From Sphingobium sp. TCM1 (GTDB taxonomy: Bacteria; Pseudomonadota; Alphaproteobacteria; Sphingomonadales; Sphingomonadaceae), in contig NZ_LXVX01000005.1 in NCBI RefSeq assembly GCF_001650725.1, positions 1 through 64,000 on the forward strand: a stretch of 64,000 nucleotides of DNA, given 5' to 3'. Under the pieces are notes generated by a model, which saw nothing but the letters and a program-made list of their open reading frames with translations, had not been told where the DNA came from and searched no databases. Below, one piece after another: positions 17,923-26,609 of this stretch (positions are counted from its first letter, which is position 1; every line of letters starts with the position of its first letter). The translations under genes were made by a program, and so were the position numbers.

Positions 17923-17995
17923 GAAAATCCCCGATATATCGCCCGGAGGCGGTGGCTCCGTCAGCGCCTTCGACAGCGCCGGTCCGTTTCTGGTT

Positions 17996-18023
17996 AATAC
18001 GGACTGGTTAGCGTCGGCTTTAG
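17996..18023 (-). promoter_or_regulatory. Probable sigma28 (FliA) promoter for motAB
   Basis: Minus strand: CTAAA (18023-18019), 15-base spacer, TCCGTATT (18003-17996). Spacing is identical to the four other FliA-type promoters in the window and it sits about 66 bases before the motA ATG (from the inferred start). The -10 part is the weakest match of the five. Confidence 0.6.
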
Positions 18024-18048
18024 GACCGGAGCCGCCTTTTTCCGCCGC

Positions 18049-18894
18049 TCAGCTGATCAGGTCGAACAGCGTCTGCTGGTTGATGCGGGCGAAGGCCGAC
18101 TGCGCCGCTTCGAGCTGGAGCAGTTGCGCCTGCACGCGCGAAATGACATCCTGAAGGTCGGTCGATTCCAGGTCGGCGCGTCGCTCGGTAAGGGTCAGGT
18201 CGATGTCGGTCAGCCGGGTGCCGACCACTTCCAGCCGGTCGCTGCGCACGCCCTGCCGCGCCAGTTCGACGGTGATGTGGCTCTGGGCCGCCTTGACCCC
18301 GTCGAGCGAAGTCGCGATCTCGCTGTCGACGCCGCCGTCGATCGCGGCGATGCTCTGGGCCAGGATGGCGTCGATCGACATCGGCGTGCCGCTGACGTCG
18401 ATTCCCTCCGACACCTCCTGCCGGGTGGCGACGACGGCAAGGTTGAGGCCGCGGCTGACGGGCACCAGCGTGCTTTGTCCGTCGTCGAACACGGGCGTGC
18501 CCTGATAGTCGGTCTGGTTCAACAATTCGCCGATGGTGGTGCGGATCGTCGTCATTTCCTCGACGATCGCGGCGCGGCTCGTGTCGTTGAGCGACCCGTT
18601 GCGGGCCGATGTCACCAGTTCCTGCGCGCGGGTCAGGAGATTGTTGATTTCCGACAGATTGGCTTCGGCATTGGCGGCGCGGGTGGTGCCGTAGCTGACA
18701 TTGGCCTGCCACGCGGCCTGCTGCGCCTGCGCCCGGCCGATGTCCGACACCTGCACCCAGGCGAGCGCGTCGTCGGACGGCTTGTTGAGCGTGATGCCGG
18801 TCGAGATCGCGGTCTGCCCGTCGACGATGCTTTGCGACAATTTCTGCTGCCGGCGCATTTCCGCGAGCATGATCTTGTTGGTGATGCCTACCAT
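18049..18894 (-). CDS. flgL: Flagellar hook-filament junction protein FlgL
   Basis: HAP3, the last junction protein between hook and filament, secreted through the flagellar export gate. The 281-residue protein has flagellin-like coiled-coil ends: N-terminal ITNKIMLAEMRRQQKLSQSI...GITLNKPSDDALAW and C-terminal ISRVQAQLLQLEAAQSAFARINQQTLFDLIS. It is the last gene of the minus-strand flgBCDEFGHIJKL run, 18 bases after flgK. Confidence 0.92.
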   Translation of the reverse strand: MVGITNKIMLAEMRRQQKLSQSIVDGQTAISTGITLNKPSDDALAWVQVSDIGRAQAQQAAWQANVSYGTTRAANAEANLSEINNLLTRAQELVTSARNGSLNDTSRAAIVEEMTTIRTTIGELLNQTDYQGTPVFDDGQSTLVPVSRGLNLAVVATRQEVSEGIDVSGTPMSIDAILAQSIAAIDGGVDSEIATSLDGVKAAQSHITVELARQGVRSDRLEVVGTRLTDIDLTLTERRADLESTDLQDVISRVQAQLLQLEAAQSAFARINQQTLFDLIS

Positions 18895-18912
18895 GGGTCA
18901 GCCCTTCGCCGA

Positions 18913-20250
18913 TCAGATGATGTTCAGGATGGAATCGATGGTTTCCTTGGCGATCTGGAGCACCTTTGCGCAGCCCGAATAGGCTTGCTGGATGCGCAGC
19001 AGGTCGGCCGCCTCCATGTCCAGATCCACGCCGCTCACCGCTTCGCGCGCGGCGACCGCCTGGTCGTTGCGGCTGGTCGCGGTATCATATTCGGCCTGGG
19101 TCGCCGCCAGCAGGTTCGCGTGGGTCGACACCAGCGAGGTCCAGCTCTGTTCGACGCTGCCATTGCCGCGCAGGGTCGACGAGACCGTGAGCAGATTGCC
19201 GTTGAGCGTGCCGTCGGAGGATTTGAGTGCCAGCTCGGCCGGATCGGTGATGAGCGCCGCCATGCTCGCCGCGCTGCCGCCGTAGGACAGCAGGGGAGCG
19301 CCAGCCGTGCCGCCGTCCGTCACGCCCTGCGCGTGCCAGGCGTTCATGTCGGTGACGAATTGTTCGGCCAGCGTGTCGAGGCTCTCGCGGCGATCGGTCG
19401 CCGTCTGCGCGGCGGAGAAGAGGCCGCCCAGCGTCCCGCTGGCGGGCGCGGTCAGCGCCGTGCCGTCGGACAGGCTGAGCGCGAGCGTGCCGTCGCTGTT
19501 GGCGGCCACCGCCAGGCTGGCCGCGCTGTTGCCGCTGACCAGCGTCTGGCCGCCGAAGCTGACCTCCGCACTGTCATGCGCGCCGAAGCTGATGGTGACG
19601 TTCAGATTTTCGGACAGGTCCTGGAGCGCGGAATCGCGGCTGTCGAGCAGCTGCGCATAGGCCGATGTGCCGGGCTGGGCGCGCAGCAGGCTGTTGTTGA
19701 TGTCTGCGAGCGCGGACAGCGAGCGATTGATCGTGTCGACCGAGGCGGTCGCTTCGGTGGCGATGCCCTCGGACACTTGTTCAAGGTCGGCGGCGGTCTG
19801 GTTGAACGCCTGCGTCACGCGGCTGATGCTGTCGAGCGTGGTGACGCGCAGCGAGGTGTCCGTGGGGCTGGCCGCCAGCTTCTCCATATTCTGGAACATG
19901 CCGGTCATCAGCTGGCCGATGCCGGTGCCGCTGTCGTTCATCGCGGTTTCGGTGTCGGTCAGCCAGCGCAGCCGCGCCGTCGCGCTGCCCAGCGCCGTGC
20001 CGGTCGAACGGACCGTGGCGTCCAGATAGGGATCGCTTGCCCGGTCGACGCTCATCACCTGCGTCCCGCCGAAATTGGCGCGCGCGATATAGAGCGACAT
20101 GGTGGCGGTCGATGCGCCCGATTCGGCGGTCGTCACCGTGCGGCGCGCATAGCCGGCGGTGCTGGCGTTGGCGATATTCTCCGATATGGCGGCCATCATG
20201 GTGCGATAGGCCTTCGTCCCGGAAGACCCGATGATGAAGAGGTCGCTCAT
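18913..20250 (-). CDS. flgK: Flagellar hook-associated protein 1 FlgK
   Basis: HAP1, the junction protein attached to the hook tip. Of 445 residues, the N terminus (IGSSGTKAYRTMMAAISENIANASTAGYARR) is the axial-protein motif and the C terminus (MEAADLLRIQQAYSGCAKVLQIAKETIDSILNII) the matching helix. The start overlaps the flgJ stop (ATGA), so translation is coupled. Confidence 0.95.
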   Translation of the reverse strand: MSDLFIIGSSGTKAYRTMMAAISENIANASTAGYARRTVTTAESGASTATMSLYIARANFGGTQVMSVDRASDPYLDATVRSTGTALGSATARLRWLTDTETAMNDSGTGIGQLMTGMFQNMEKLAASPTDTSLRVTTLDSISRVTQAFNQTAADLEQVSEGIATEATASVDTINRSLSALADINNSLLRAQPGTSAYAQLLDSRDSALQDLSENLNVTISFGAHDSAEVSFGGQTLVSGNSAASLAVAANSDGTLALSLSDGTALTAPASGTLGGLFSAAQTATDRRESLDTLAEQFVTDMNAWHAQGVTDGGTAGAPLLSYGGSAASMAALITDPAELALKSSDGTLNGNLLTVSSTLRGNGSVEQSWTSLVSTHANLLAATQAEYDTATSRNDQAVAAREAVSGVDLDMEAADLLRIQQAYSGCAKVLQIAKETIDSILNII

Positions 20251-20591
20251 GCGGCGTCGTCCAGCGTACCGGGCGCCGGGGTCGGGCCGTCAGGCGCGCT
20301 GGGGGAGGGGCTGTCACCGACGCGGTCGCCAAACTGCCTGAGCAGCAGTTCGGCGATGCCCATCGCGCCCTTGCTGGCCATGGCGTCGGCGGTGCGCGCG
20401 TCGGCCATGTCACGAAACTGCTGCGTCGCGCTCGAATCGCCGATGCCTTCGGCAAGGCTCGCCGATCGCATCGCGCCGATCATCTGGCGCAGAAAGACCG
20501 CCTCGAACTGCTGCGCGACCTTTTCCAGTGCGGCCTTGTTCGAGTTGCCGGCGACGCTGGCGCCGGCGGAGGATGTCGTCGCTACCTGCAT
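20247..20591 (-). CDS. flgJ: Rod-cap FlgJ, N-terminal domain only
   Basis: A 114-residue protein matching the rod-binding half of FlgJ: LEKVAQQFEAVFLRQMIGAMRSAS...QFRDMADARTADAMASKGAMGIAELLLRQF. The C-terminal muramidase domain of enterobacterial FlgJ is missing, as is usual in alphaproteobacteria; the SLT-type gene at 29228 may supply wall-opening activity. ATG 20591 overlaps the flgI stop by one base; a GTG three bases earlier is also in frame. It ends in a Pro/Asp-rich tail. Confidence 0.9.
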   Translation of the reverse strand: MQVATTSSAGASVAGNSNKAALEKVAQQFEAVFLRQMIGAMRSASLAEGIGDSSATQQFRDMADARTADAMASKGAMGIAELLLRQFGDRVGDSPSPSAPDGPTPAPGTLDDAA

Positions 20592-21688
20592 CACAGCACC
20601 ACCAGCTCCGCTTTCATTGCGCCCGCCTGTTTCAAGGCTTCGAGGATCGCGACCATGTCCGCCGGGGAAGCCCCGATGGCGTTGACCGCCTTGACTATAT
20701 CGGCCAGCGACGCCCCACCTTTAAAATTCACCATCGGTTTTTTCTGTTCGTCGATGCTGATGCTGCTTGATGGCTCCATCGCCGTCTCGCCCCGGCTGAA
20801 GGGGGCGGGCTGGATGATGCGGGGGCTTTCGTTGACGCTGACGGTCAATTTGCCATGGGCGACCGCGGCCGGATGGATCCGGACCGCGCCGTTGATGACG
20901 ACCGTGCCGGTGCGGGCGTTGACGATCACCTTGGCCGGGGCTTCAGCGGGCGCAATCTCGATATTCTCGATCATGCCCATCATCAGGATGCGCTGTTCCG
21001 CGCCCGGTTCGGCGTCGATCGCGACCGACACGGCGTCCATCGCGCGGGCGCGGCGATCGCCAAAGGCGCGGTTGATGCCGTCGGCCACGCGCAGCGCGGT
21101 CGTCAGGTCGGCTTCGGCAAGGTTGAAGGTCAGGGTCGGGGCCGTGTCGAACCCGGTCGCGACCGCGCGTTCCACGGTCGCGCCGCCGGGAATGCGCCCG
21201 GCCGAGGGAATGTTCACCGACACCTGGCTGCCGTCCGCGCCCGAAACGCCAAGGCCGCCGACGGCGAGGTTGCCCTGCGCCATCGCGTAGATTTCATTGT
21301 CCGCGCCGCGCAGGGGGGTCATGATGAGCGTGCCGCCGCGCAGCGACTTGGCCTTGCCCAGCGCGGAGACGGTGACGTCGAGCCGCTGGCCGGGTTTGGA
21401 AAAAGCGGGAAGGTCCGCCGTCACCAGCACCGCCGCCGCATTTTTGAGCGCCGGGTTGACGCCCTGCGGCAGGGTGAGGCCGAAGCGCGAGACGACGCCT
21501 TTCATGCCCTCGGTCGCATATTGGATGCTGTCGTCGCCGGTGCCCGCCAGCCCCACGACGATGCCATAGCCGGTCAGCTGGTTGGGGCGCACGCCCTGGA
21601 AGCCGCCCAGATCCTTGACCCGCTCGGCCTGGGCGGGGGTGGCGGCGAGGGCCAGCGCGGCAAGAAGAAGGCGGAACAGGCGGTTCAT
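20591..21688 (-). CDS. flgI: Flagellar P-ring protein FlgI
   Basis: Forms the periplasmic ring around the rod in the peptidoglycan layer. The 365-residue protein has a Sec signal (cleavage after PAQA) and family motifs: RVKDLGGFQGVRPNQLTGYGIVVGL, GTGDDSIQYATEGMKGV, AAVLVTADLPAFSKPGQRLDVTVSALG, GTLIMTPLRGADNEIYAMAQG and a C-terminal LADIVKAVNAIGASPADMVAILEALKQAGAM. It needs FlgA for assembly. Cotranscribed between flgH and flgJ. Confidence 0.97.
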   Translation of the reverse strand: MNRLFRLLLAALALAATPAQAERVKDLGGFQGVRPNQLTGYGIVVGLAGTGDDSIQYATEGMKGVVSRFGLTLPQGVNPALKNAAAVLVTADLPAFSKPGQRLDVTVSALGKAKSLRGGTLIMTPLRGADNEIYAMAQGNLAVGGLGVSGADGSQVSVNIPSAGRIPGGATVERAVATGFDTAPTLTFNLAEADLTTALRVADGINRAFGDRRARAMDAVSVAIDAEPGAEQRILMMGMIENIEIAPAEAPAKVIVNARTGTVVINGAVRIHPAAVAHGKLTVSVNESPRIIQPAPFSRGETAMEPSSSISIDEQKKPMVNFKGGASLADIVKAVNAIGASPADMVAILEALKQAGAMKAELVVL

Positions 21689-21702
21689 GATGTTTCTGTT
21701 CC

Positions 21703-22395
21703 TCAGAAGGGGCTGATCGCGGAGAAGAAGCGCTGCAACCAGCCCTGGCGGCTGGCATTGGCGATCTCGCCCTTGCCCTTGTAGATGATCCTGGCATCGG
21801 CCACGCGGGTCGAGGCGATGCGGTTGTCGGGCGCGATGTCGGCCTGACGGACGAGGCCGCTCAGCTGGATATATTCGTCGCCGCGATTGAGGGTCAGCGC
21901 CTTCTCTCCCTTCACCAGCATGGTGCCGTTGGGATAGACCGCCGCGACTGTCACCGTGATTTCGCCCGTCAGCGCGTTGGACTGGCTGGCGGCGCCCTTG
22001 CCAGTAAAACTGTTCTGGCCGCCCGCCGCCACGTCGCTGGCGGAAAAGAGCTTGGACAGGATGCCGGTGGTCGGGGGCGTCAGGCCCACCGATCCGTTGC
22101 GGGCGGTGTCCGCGCTGGTGCTCTTGGTCGCCTGGGTGCGTTCGACCAGAACGATGGTGATGATGTCGCCCACCGCGGTGGCGCGCGCGCCGCTGGTCAG
22201 CGGGGTATAGCCCATCGACGCCTGGAAGATGGAGCCGTTGGCGGGCTGCGCGGCCGGCTGCGCGATGGCGGGCGTGTAATAGTCGCGCTCGACGTCGCGC
22301 TTGTTCTTCCTGGCGGCCTCCAGCGGAGAGGCGGCGAGCGCGATCAGCGAGACGGCGGCGATGGTGGCGAGGGAGAGACGCATCATCCCGCTCAC
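21703..22395 (-). CDS. flgH: Flagellar L-ring protein FlgH, lacking the lipobox cysteine
   Basis: Forms the outer-membrane ring of the basal body. The 230-residue sequence carries the family core (FSASDVAAGGQNSFTGKGAASQSNALTGEITVTVAAVYPNGTMLVKGEKAL, YIQLSGLVRQADIAPDN, ADARIIYKGKGEI...GWLQRFF). FlgH is normally a lipoprotein with an LxxC lipobox, but this sequence contains no cysteine; its signal peptide seems to end at PLEA for signal peptidase I. The start overlaps the flgG stop (ATGA), so a missed upstream lipobox is unlikely. Confidence 0.93.
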   Translation of the reverse strand: MSGMMRLSLATIAAVSLIALAASPLEAARKNKRDVERDYYTPAIAQPAAQPANGSIFQASMGYTPLTSGARATAVGDIITIVLVERTQATKSTSADTARNGSVGLTPPTTGILSKLFSASDVAAGGQNSFTGKGAASQSNALTGEITVTVAAVYPNGTMLVKGEKALTLNRGDEYIQLSGLVRQADIAPDNRIASTRVADARIIYKGKGEIANASRQGWLQRFFSAISPF

Positions 22396-23180
22396 ATATT
22401 CTGGTTGACGTACTGGAGCATCTCGTCGGTCGCCTTGATCATCTTCGAGTTGACCTCATAGGCGCGCTGGGTCTCGATCATGTCGACCAGCTCCTCGACG
22501 ATGTTGACGTTCGACGTCTCCAGATAGCCCGACCGGATGACGCCCCGGCCTTCGAGACCCGCGACGCCGACCTGCGGCGTGCCGCTGGCGGCGGTTTCGA
22601 CCAGCAGGTTGCCGCCGGTCGACTGAAGCCCGGCCGGGTTCATGAAGCTGGCCAGTTCGATCTGGCCGAGCTGGCTGGGTTCGCTTTCCCCCTGCAAGGT
22701 GGCCGAGACGGTGCCGTCATTGCCGATCGAGACCGATGTCGCGCCCTGCGGCACGGTGATCTGGGGGATCAGCGGCAGGCCGTCGCTGGTCACGATCGTG
22801 CCTTCGGCGGTGACGCTGAAATTGCCGGCGCGGGTATAGGCGGTGGAGCCGTCGGGCTGCTGTACCTGGAAATAGCCCGATCCCTCGATCGCCATGTCCA
22901 GCGCGTTGCTGGTCTGGTTGAGCGTGCCTTGGGTGTTGATCTTGCTCGTGCCCTGGAGCGAGACGCCCGACCCCAGATTGAGGCCGGTGGCGAACTTGTT
23001 CTCGCTGTCCGAATTGGCGCCCGCCGCGACGATCTGCTGATAGGCCAGCGTCTCGAAATCGGCGCGGTCCTTCTTGAAGCCGGTCGTGTTGACGTTCGCC
23101 AGGTTGTTGGCGATCACGCGCATCTTCGTGTTCTGCGCGTCGAGGCCGGTGCGGGCGACATGAAGGGCGGCGTTGCTCAT
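22392..23180 (-). CDS. flgG: Distal rod protein FlgG
   Basis: Builds the outer part of the drive shaft crossing the P and L rings. The 262-residue protein has the rod/hook N-terminal motif (ALHVARTGLDAQNTKMRVIANNLANVNTTGFKKDRADF) and the C-terminal YLETSNVNIVEELVDMIETQRAYEVNSKMIKATDEMLQYVNQNM. An 81-base gap upstream holds a sigma54 promoter (23231), so flgGHIJKL can be transcribed separately from flgBCDEF. Confidence 0.97.
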   Translation of the reverse strand: MSNAALHVARTGLDAQNTKMRVIANNLANVNTTGFKKDRADFETLAYQQIVAAGANSDSENKFATGLNLGSGVSLQGTSKINTQGTLNQTSNALDMAIEGSGYFQVQQPDGSTAYTRAGNFSVTAEGTIVTSDGLPLIPQITVPQGATSVSIGNDGTVSATLQGESEPSQLGQIELASFMNPAGLQSTGGNLLVETAASGTPQVGVAGLEGRGVIRSGYLETSNVNIVEELVDMIETQRAYEVNSKMIKATDEMLQYVNQNM

Positions 23181-23230
23181 CGTTCAATCTCCGTGCGGCA
23201 TCCCCAAAGGGTGCTCATGCGCTCATAAAA

Positions 23231-23245
23231 GCAAGATGCGTGCCA
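23231..23245 (-). promoter_or_regulatory. Sigma54 promoter for flgG-L
   Basis: Minus strand: TGGCAC-GCATC-TTGC, a perfect -24/-12 element with the correct spacing. The inferred start is about 39 bases before the flgG ATG. Confidence 0.88.
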
Positions 23246-23261
23246 ATATTAACCATCTGAT

Positions 23262-24005
23262 TCAGCTGTCGAGGCGCATCAGCGAGGCGCCGCCATCGTC
23301 CAACTGCTTGGCGGTATCGATCATCTTGACCTGGGTTTCCCAGGCCCGGCTCGCCTCGATCATCTGGATCAGCGCCTGGGTCGAATTGACGTTTGATCCT
23401 TCGAGCGATCCTGCGGTGACGGTGGCGATGGGATCGGAAGGCAGGGCGCCGCCATTCACTTCGCGGAACAGGCCGTCCGTGCCCTTGGCGATGCTGGAGC
23501 CGGTGGCGCTGACCAGCTTCAGCTTGTCGACCTGCTGCGGATTGGCCGGGTCGCCGCCCTGCGGCACGCCCCAGATGCTGCCGTCCTGCGCGATCGACAC
23601 GCTGTCCATCTGCGGCAGGATGATCGGGCCGCCTTCGCCCAGCACGGCGAGGCCGTCGCCGGTCGTGAGCAGGCCGCTGTCGGTGACGCGCAGGTCGCCC
23701 CGGCGCGTATAGGCTTCGCTGCCGTCCGCGCCCTGAACCGCGAGCAGCGCGTCGCCGTTCATCGCCACGTCCAGCGGATTGCCGGTGGCGGTGACCGCGC
23801 CTTGCGCCATGTCGGCGGCGATCACCTGTTCCGACGCCTGGGCGCGGGTGTCGAAGGTTTCGCCCTGAATCCAGCGCGTCTCGGCATTGGCGATTTCGGC
23901 GCGAAAGCCGATGGTGTTGACGTTCGCGAGATTGTTCGCGACCGACGCCTGCCGCGCCATCGCGCCGCGCATTGCCGTAAGTGCCGTGTTGACGAGCCGG
24001 TCCAT
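23262..24005 (-). CDS. flgF: Proximal rod protein FlgF
   Basis: One of the inner rod proteins. The 247 residues show the axial N-terminal segment (LVNTALTAMRGAMARQASVANNLANVNTIGFRAEIAN) and the C-terminal LEGSNVNSTQALIQMIEASRAWETQVKMIDTAKQLD. It lies between flgE (27 bases upstream) and flgG, and is shorter than FlgG, as usual. Confidence 0.94.
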   Translation of the reverse strand: MDRLVNTALTAMRGAMARQASVANNLANVNTIGFRAEIANAETRWIQGETFDTRAQASEQVIAADMAQGAVTATGNPLDVAMNGDALLAVQGADGSEAYTRRGDLRVTDSGLLTTGDGLAVLGEGGPIILPQMDSVSIAQDGSIWGVPQGGDPANPQQVDKLKLVSATGSSIAKGTDGLFREVNGGALPSDPIATVTAGSLEGSNVNSTQALIQMIEASRAWETQVKMIDTAKQLDDGGASLMRLDS

Positions 24006-24032
24006 GGGCGCTTCCTTCTAACCCTGCGTCGT

Positions 24033-24875
24033 TCAGGTGCGGAGATTGACGATGGTCGTGGTCAGCGTGTTCGCCGCCTCGATCGCCTTGCTGTTCGCCT
24101 GGAAGTTGCGCTGCGCGGCGATCAGGTTGACCAGTTCCTCGGTGATGTCGACGTTGGAGCGTTCCAGCGAGCCGGAATTGACCGCGCCGAACAGGCCCTG
24201 GTTGGCGGTGCCCAGGATCGGGTTGCCGCTGGCCACGGTCGAGGTCCAGTGGGCGTCGCCCTCCTGACGCAGGCCTTCCTGGCTGTTGAACGAGGCCATG
24301 GCGACCTGGCCCAGATAGACGGTGCTGCCATCGGCATAGACGGCCGAGACCAGGCCTTCCTTCGACACGCCGACGCTGGTCAGCTGCGCGCCGTCCGCGA
24401 GCCCGCCAAGGGTGGTGGGAACCTGCAGGTCGGTGAGGTCGGCCGGGGTGGCGCCGGCCGTGGCCGTGGTGGGGTCGCCGGTCGTGGGATCGACCGCGAA
24501 CACCTGGATGCGCGACCCGGTGGTGTCGACCACATAGCGGTCCTCGTCGACCGAGAAGGCGCCGTTGCGGGTGTAGCTGACATTGCCGTCCTCGCCCCGC
24601 ACGGTGAAGAAGCCTTCGCCGGTGACGGCCAGGTCCAGCGTCTTGTCGGTGGTTTCGATGGTGCCCTGGGTATATTGCTGGGCGACGCCCTGCACGCGCA
24701 CGCCCTGGCCGGCGACCTGGCTGGTGGTCTGCATCGGCGCGGCGGCGAAGATGTCGCCGAACTGCGCCTTGCTCTTCTTGAAGGCGGTGCTGCTCACATT
24801 GGCGACGTTGTTGGAAATGGTCGACAGGTCGGTCTGCGCGCCCTTGAGGCCCGACAGGGAGATGTAGAAGGACAT
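24033..24875 (-). CDS. flgE: Flagellar hook protein FlgE
   Basis: The building block of the universal-joint hook, exported through the gate. The 280-residue protein is short for FlgE (E. coli about 400), so the variable middle domain is small. The N terminus (MSFYISLSGLKGAQTDLSTISNNVANVSSTAFKKSKAQF) and C terminus (LERSNVDITEELVNLIAAQRNFQANSKAIEAANTL) are typical. It lies directly after flgD, whose product caps the growing hook. The position and the N-terminal STISNNVANVSSTAFKK segment favour FlgE over a further FlgF/G paralogue. Confidence 0.92.
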   Translation of the reverse strand: MSFYISLSGLKGAQTDLSTISNNVANVSSTAFKKSKAQFGDIFAAAPMQTTSQVAGQGVRVQGVAQQYTQGTIETTDKTLDLAVTGEGFFTVRGEDGNVSYTRNGAFSVDEDRYVVDTTGSRIQVFAVDPTTGDPTTATAGATPADLTDLQVPTTLGGLADGAQLTSVGVSKEGLVSAVYADGSTVYLGQVAMASFNSQEGLRQEGDAHWTSTVASGNPILGTANQGLFGAVNSGSLERSNVDITEELVNLIAAQRNFQANSKAIEAANTLTTTIVNLRT

Positions 24876-24920
24876 GGCGTTGCTCCTTGGGTGAAAAGGA
24901 AAAGGGTGTGAGGGGTGGCG

Positions 24921-25580
24921 TTACATCAGGCTTATCGCGTCGGACGGGCTGTAGGTGCCGAGCGCGGTGATGAGCTTTGAGGAGGAGCCGTCCGCGGGTG
25001 ACTGGACGGCGGCGATGGTGGCCCAGGTCGCGACCCGGCTGGGGGTGGCACCATTGACCTTGACCTGGAGGGCGTCGGTGGCGACGGTTTCGCCCGCATC
25101 ATCCTTGCCGTCCCAGTAGAAGGTGACGTCGCCGGCTTCCTGCGCGCCCATGTCGATCGTCTTGACGACATTGCCGTCGGCATCGATCAGGTCGATGGTG
25201 GCGCCGTCCACGGCGTCCGTCAGGGTGATCTGGCCGGCATAGGTGCCGGTCGCGTCGGGCGCGGCGATATTGCTCTGGACCAGCATCGACTTGCCGATCC
25301 AGCTGGCCGCATCGCCCAACCGCGTACCGGTCAGCTCGCTCGCCAGGCTTTTCAGCGTCGCGTTCATTTCCGCGATGCCCGACGAATTGGTGATGGTCGC
25401 CATCTGCGACACCATCTGGGCGTTGTCGACCGGCTCGAACGGATCCTGATACTGCATCTGCGCGGTCAGCAGCGTCAGGAAGCTCGACTGGTCCATGGTG
25501 GCGCTGCCCGTGCCGACGGTGGCGTTCGGGTTGTAGACCGAAAGGCCCGCGCTGTCGGTGACGGTGGAGGTCGTCGTCAT
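24921..25580 (-). CDS. flgD: Hook-capping protein FlgD
   Basis: The scaffold at the hook tip that directs FlgE polymerisation and is discarded at completion. The 219 residues contain the conserved N-terminal segment MDQSSFLTLLTAQMQYQDPFEPVDNAQMVSQMATITNSSGIAEMN and an Ig/FnIII-like C-terminal part with FYWDGKDDAGE. The start overlaps the flgC stop. Confidence 0.95.
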   Translation of the reverse strand: MTTTSTVTDSAGLSVYNPNATVGTGSATMDQSSFLTLLTAQMQYQDPFEPVDNAQMVSQMATITNSSGIAEMNATLKSLASELTGTRLGDAASWIGKSMLVQSNIAAPDATGTYAGQITLTDAVDGATIDLIDADGNVVKTIDMGAQEAGDVTFYWDGKDDAGETVATDALQVKVNGATPSRVATWATIAAVQSPADGSSSKLITALGTYSPSDAISLM

Positions 25581-25993
25581 TTGCCGATCCTTATGGTTTC
25601 GAGCATCAGGGATTTGGCCGTGTTCAGGACCTGGACATTGTTCTGGTACATGCGCGCGGTCTCGATCATGTCGACCAGTTCGGCATTGCCATCGACCGCG
25701 GCTTCCCAGACATCACCATTGGCGTCGGCCAGCGGATGATTGGGGTCGTGGCGCTTGGTCGGCTCGGCATTGGTGGTGACGACATTCTTGACCTTCACGG
25801 TCGATACGCCCGGCGTATCGGTGACGGATTCGAACACCGGCTTGATCGCGCGATAGGCTTCGCCCGCGCTGCCGGTGACATTGCCCGCATTGGCCATGTT
25901 GGAGGCGGTGGCGTTGAGCCGCACCAACTGCGCGCTCATGGCGCGGCCGGCGATGTCGAAGACGTTCATAGGATTTGAGCCGCTCATGCTCAT
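25577..25993 (-). CDS. flgC: Proximal rod protein FlgC
   Basis: An inner rod subunit. The 138 residues carry NVFDIAGRAMSAQLVRLNATASNMANAGNVTG near the start, NHPLADANGDVW in the middle and the C-terminal MIETARMYQNNVQVLNTAKSLMLETIRIGK. The start overlaps the flgB stop by four bases. Confidence 0.96.
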   Translation of the reverse strand: MSMSGSNPMNVFDIAGRAMSAQLVRLNATASNMANAGNVTGSAGEAYRAIKPVFESVTDTPGVSTVKVKNVVTTNAEPTKRHDPNHPLADANGDVWEAAVDGNAELVDMIETARMYQNNVQVLNTAKSLMLETIRIGK

Positions 25994-26358
25994 TCTCCCT
26001 TCAGCGCGCGATTGATGGTGTTGATGCGGCCCTCCAGGAAGGAGAGGGTCGTGCGATATTTGACCGCATTTTCGGCGAACAGCGTCTGCTCGGTGCTCAG
26101 TTCGACGGTGTTGCCGTCCAGGCTGGGTTGCAGCGGCACGCGATAGCCCATCGCATCATCGACGGCCCTGGACACGTCGGCGGCGGAGCTGCCGGCCTGC
26201 GCGGTGGCCTCTTTCAGCGCGGCTTCGAAATCGATGTCGCGCGCCTTGTAGCCGGGTGTGGACGCGTTGGCGATGTTGGACGCGAGCAGGGAGAGGCGCT
26301 GCGAGCGAAGCGCCAGCGCCTTTCCATGTATCCCGAACAGATTTTCTTCCACCGCCAT
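25990..26358 (-). CDS. flgB: Proximal rod protein FlgB
   Basis: The first rod subunit and first gene of the minus-strand flg operon. The 122 residues include LFGIHGKALALRSQRLSLLASNIANASTPGYKARDIDFEAAL and a C-terminal ENAVKYRTTLSFLEGRINTINRAL. The sigma54 promoter at 26452 lies about 80-95 bases upstream, with palindromic activator-type sites beyond it. Confidence 0.96.
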   Translation of the reverse strand: MAVEENLFGIHGKALALRSQRLSLLASNIANASTPGYKARDIDFEAALKEATAQAGSSAADVSRAVDDAMGYRVPLQPSLDGNTVELSTEQTLFAENAVKYRTTLSFLEGRINTINRALKGE

Positions 26359-26451
26359 GTCCGTTTGCCCTCAAAAGGCTCTAAAAGTTTCCTGTGGCCC
26401 GCCGTTCTGATGCCTGATGGCGTCTCCTGCGGGTGATCCAGCCTGTGATCA

Positions 26452-26466
26452 GCAAGAGCCGTGCCA
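26452..26466 (-). promoter_or_regulatory. Sigma54 promoter of the flgBCDEF... operon
   Basis: Minus strand: TGGCAC-GGCTC-TTGC, a perfect -24/-12 element. The inferred transcription start is about 80 bases before the flgB ATG. Paired palindromes at 26541-26580 lie 75-115 bases further upstream, where an enhancer-binding protein would act. Confidence 0.88.
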
Positions 26467-26540
26467 ATTTGCGTGGGTGACGCATCGGCAGGCGGGAAAT
26501 TTGCGGAAAACCGGGCTGTTGCGGGAAAGGGCGGCAAGGG

Positions 26541-26580
26541 CGGCAAATTTTTGCCGGTCGGCGGCAGGCTGTTGCCGCCG
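26541..26580. promoter_or_regulatory. Pair of palindromic activator-type sites between flgB and motA2
   Basis: Two inverted repeats: CGGCAAATTTTTGCCG (26541-26556, perfect) and CGGCGGCA-N6-TGCCGCCG (26559-26580, perfect 8-bp arms). Both contain CGGCA-N6-TGCCG and their centres are 21 bp apart, two helical turns. Similar elements with the same spacing occur before the sigma54 activator gene (37580-37639). Confidence 0.65.
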
Positions 26581-26609
26581 CCGGTGCGACGGTAAGGGAC
26601 GGGACGGCC

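Noticed and set aside
25046..25060. TGGCAC hexamer considered as a further sigma54 promoter
   Set aside because: It lacks TTGC at the right spacing and lies inside flgD.
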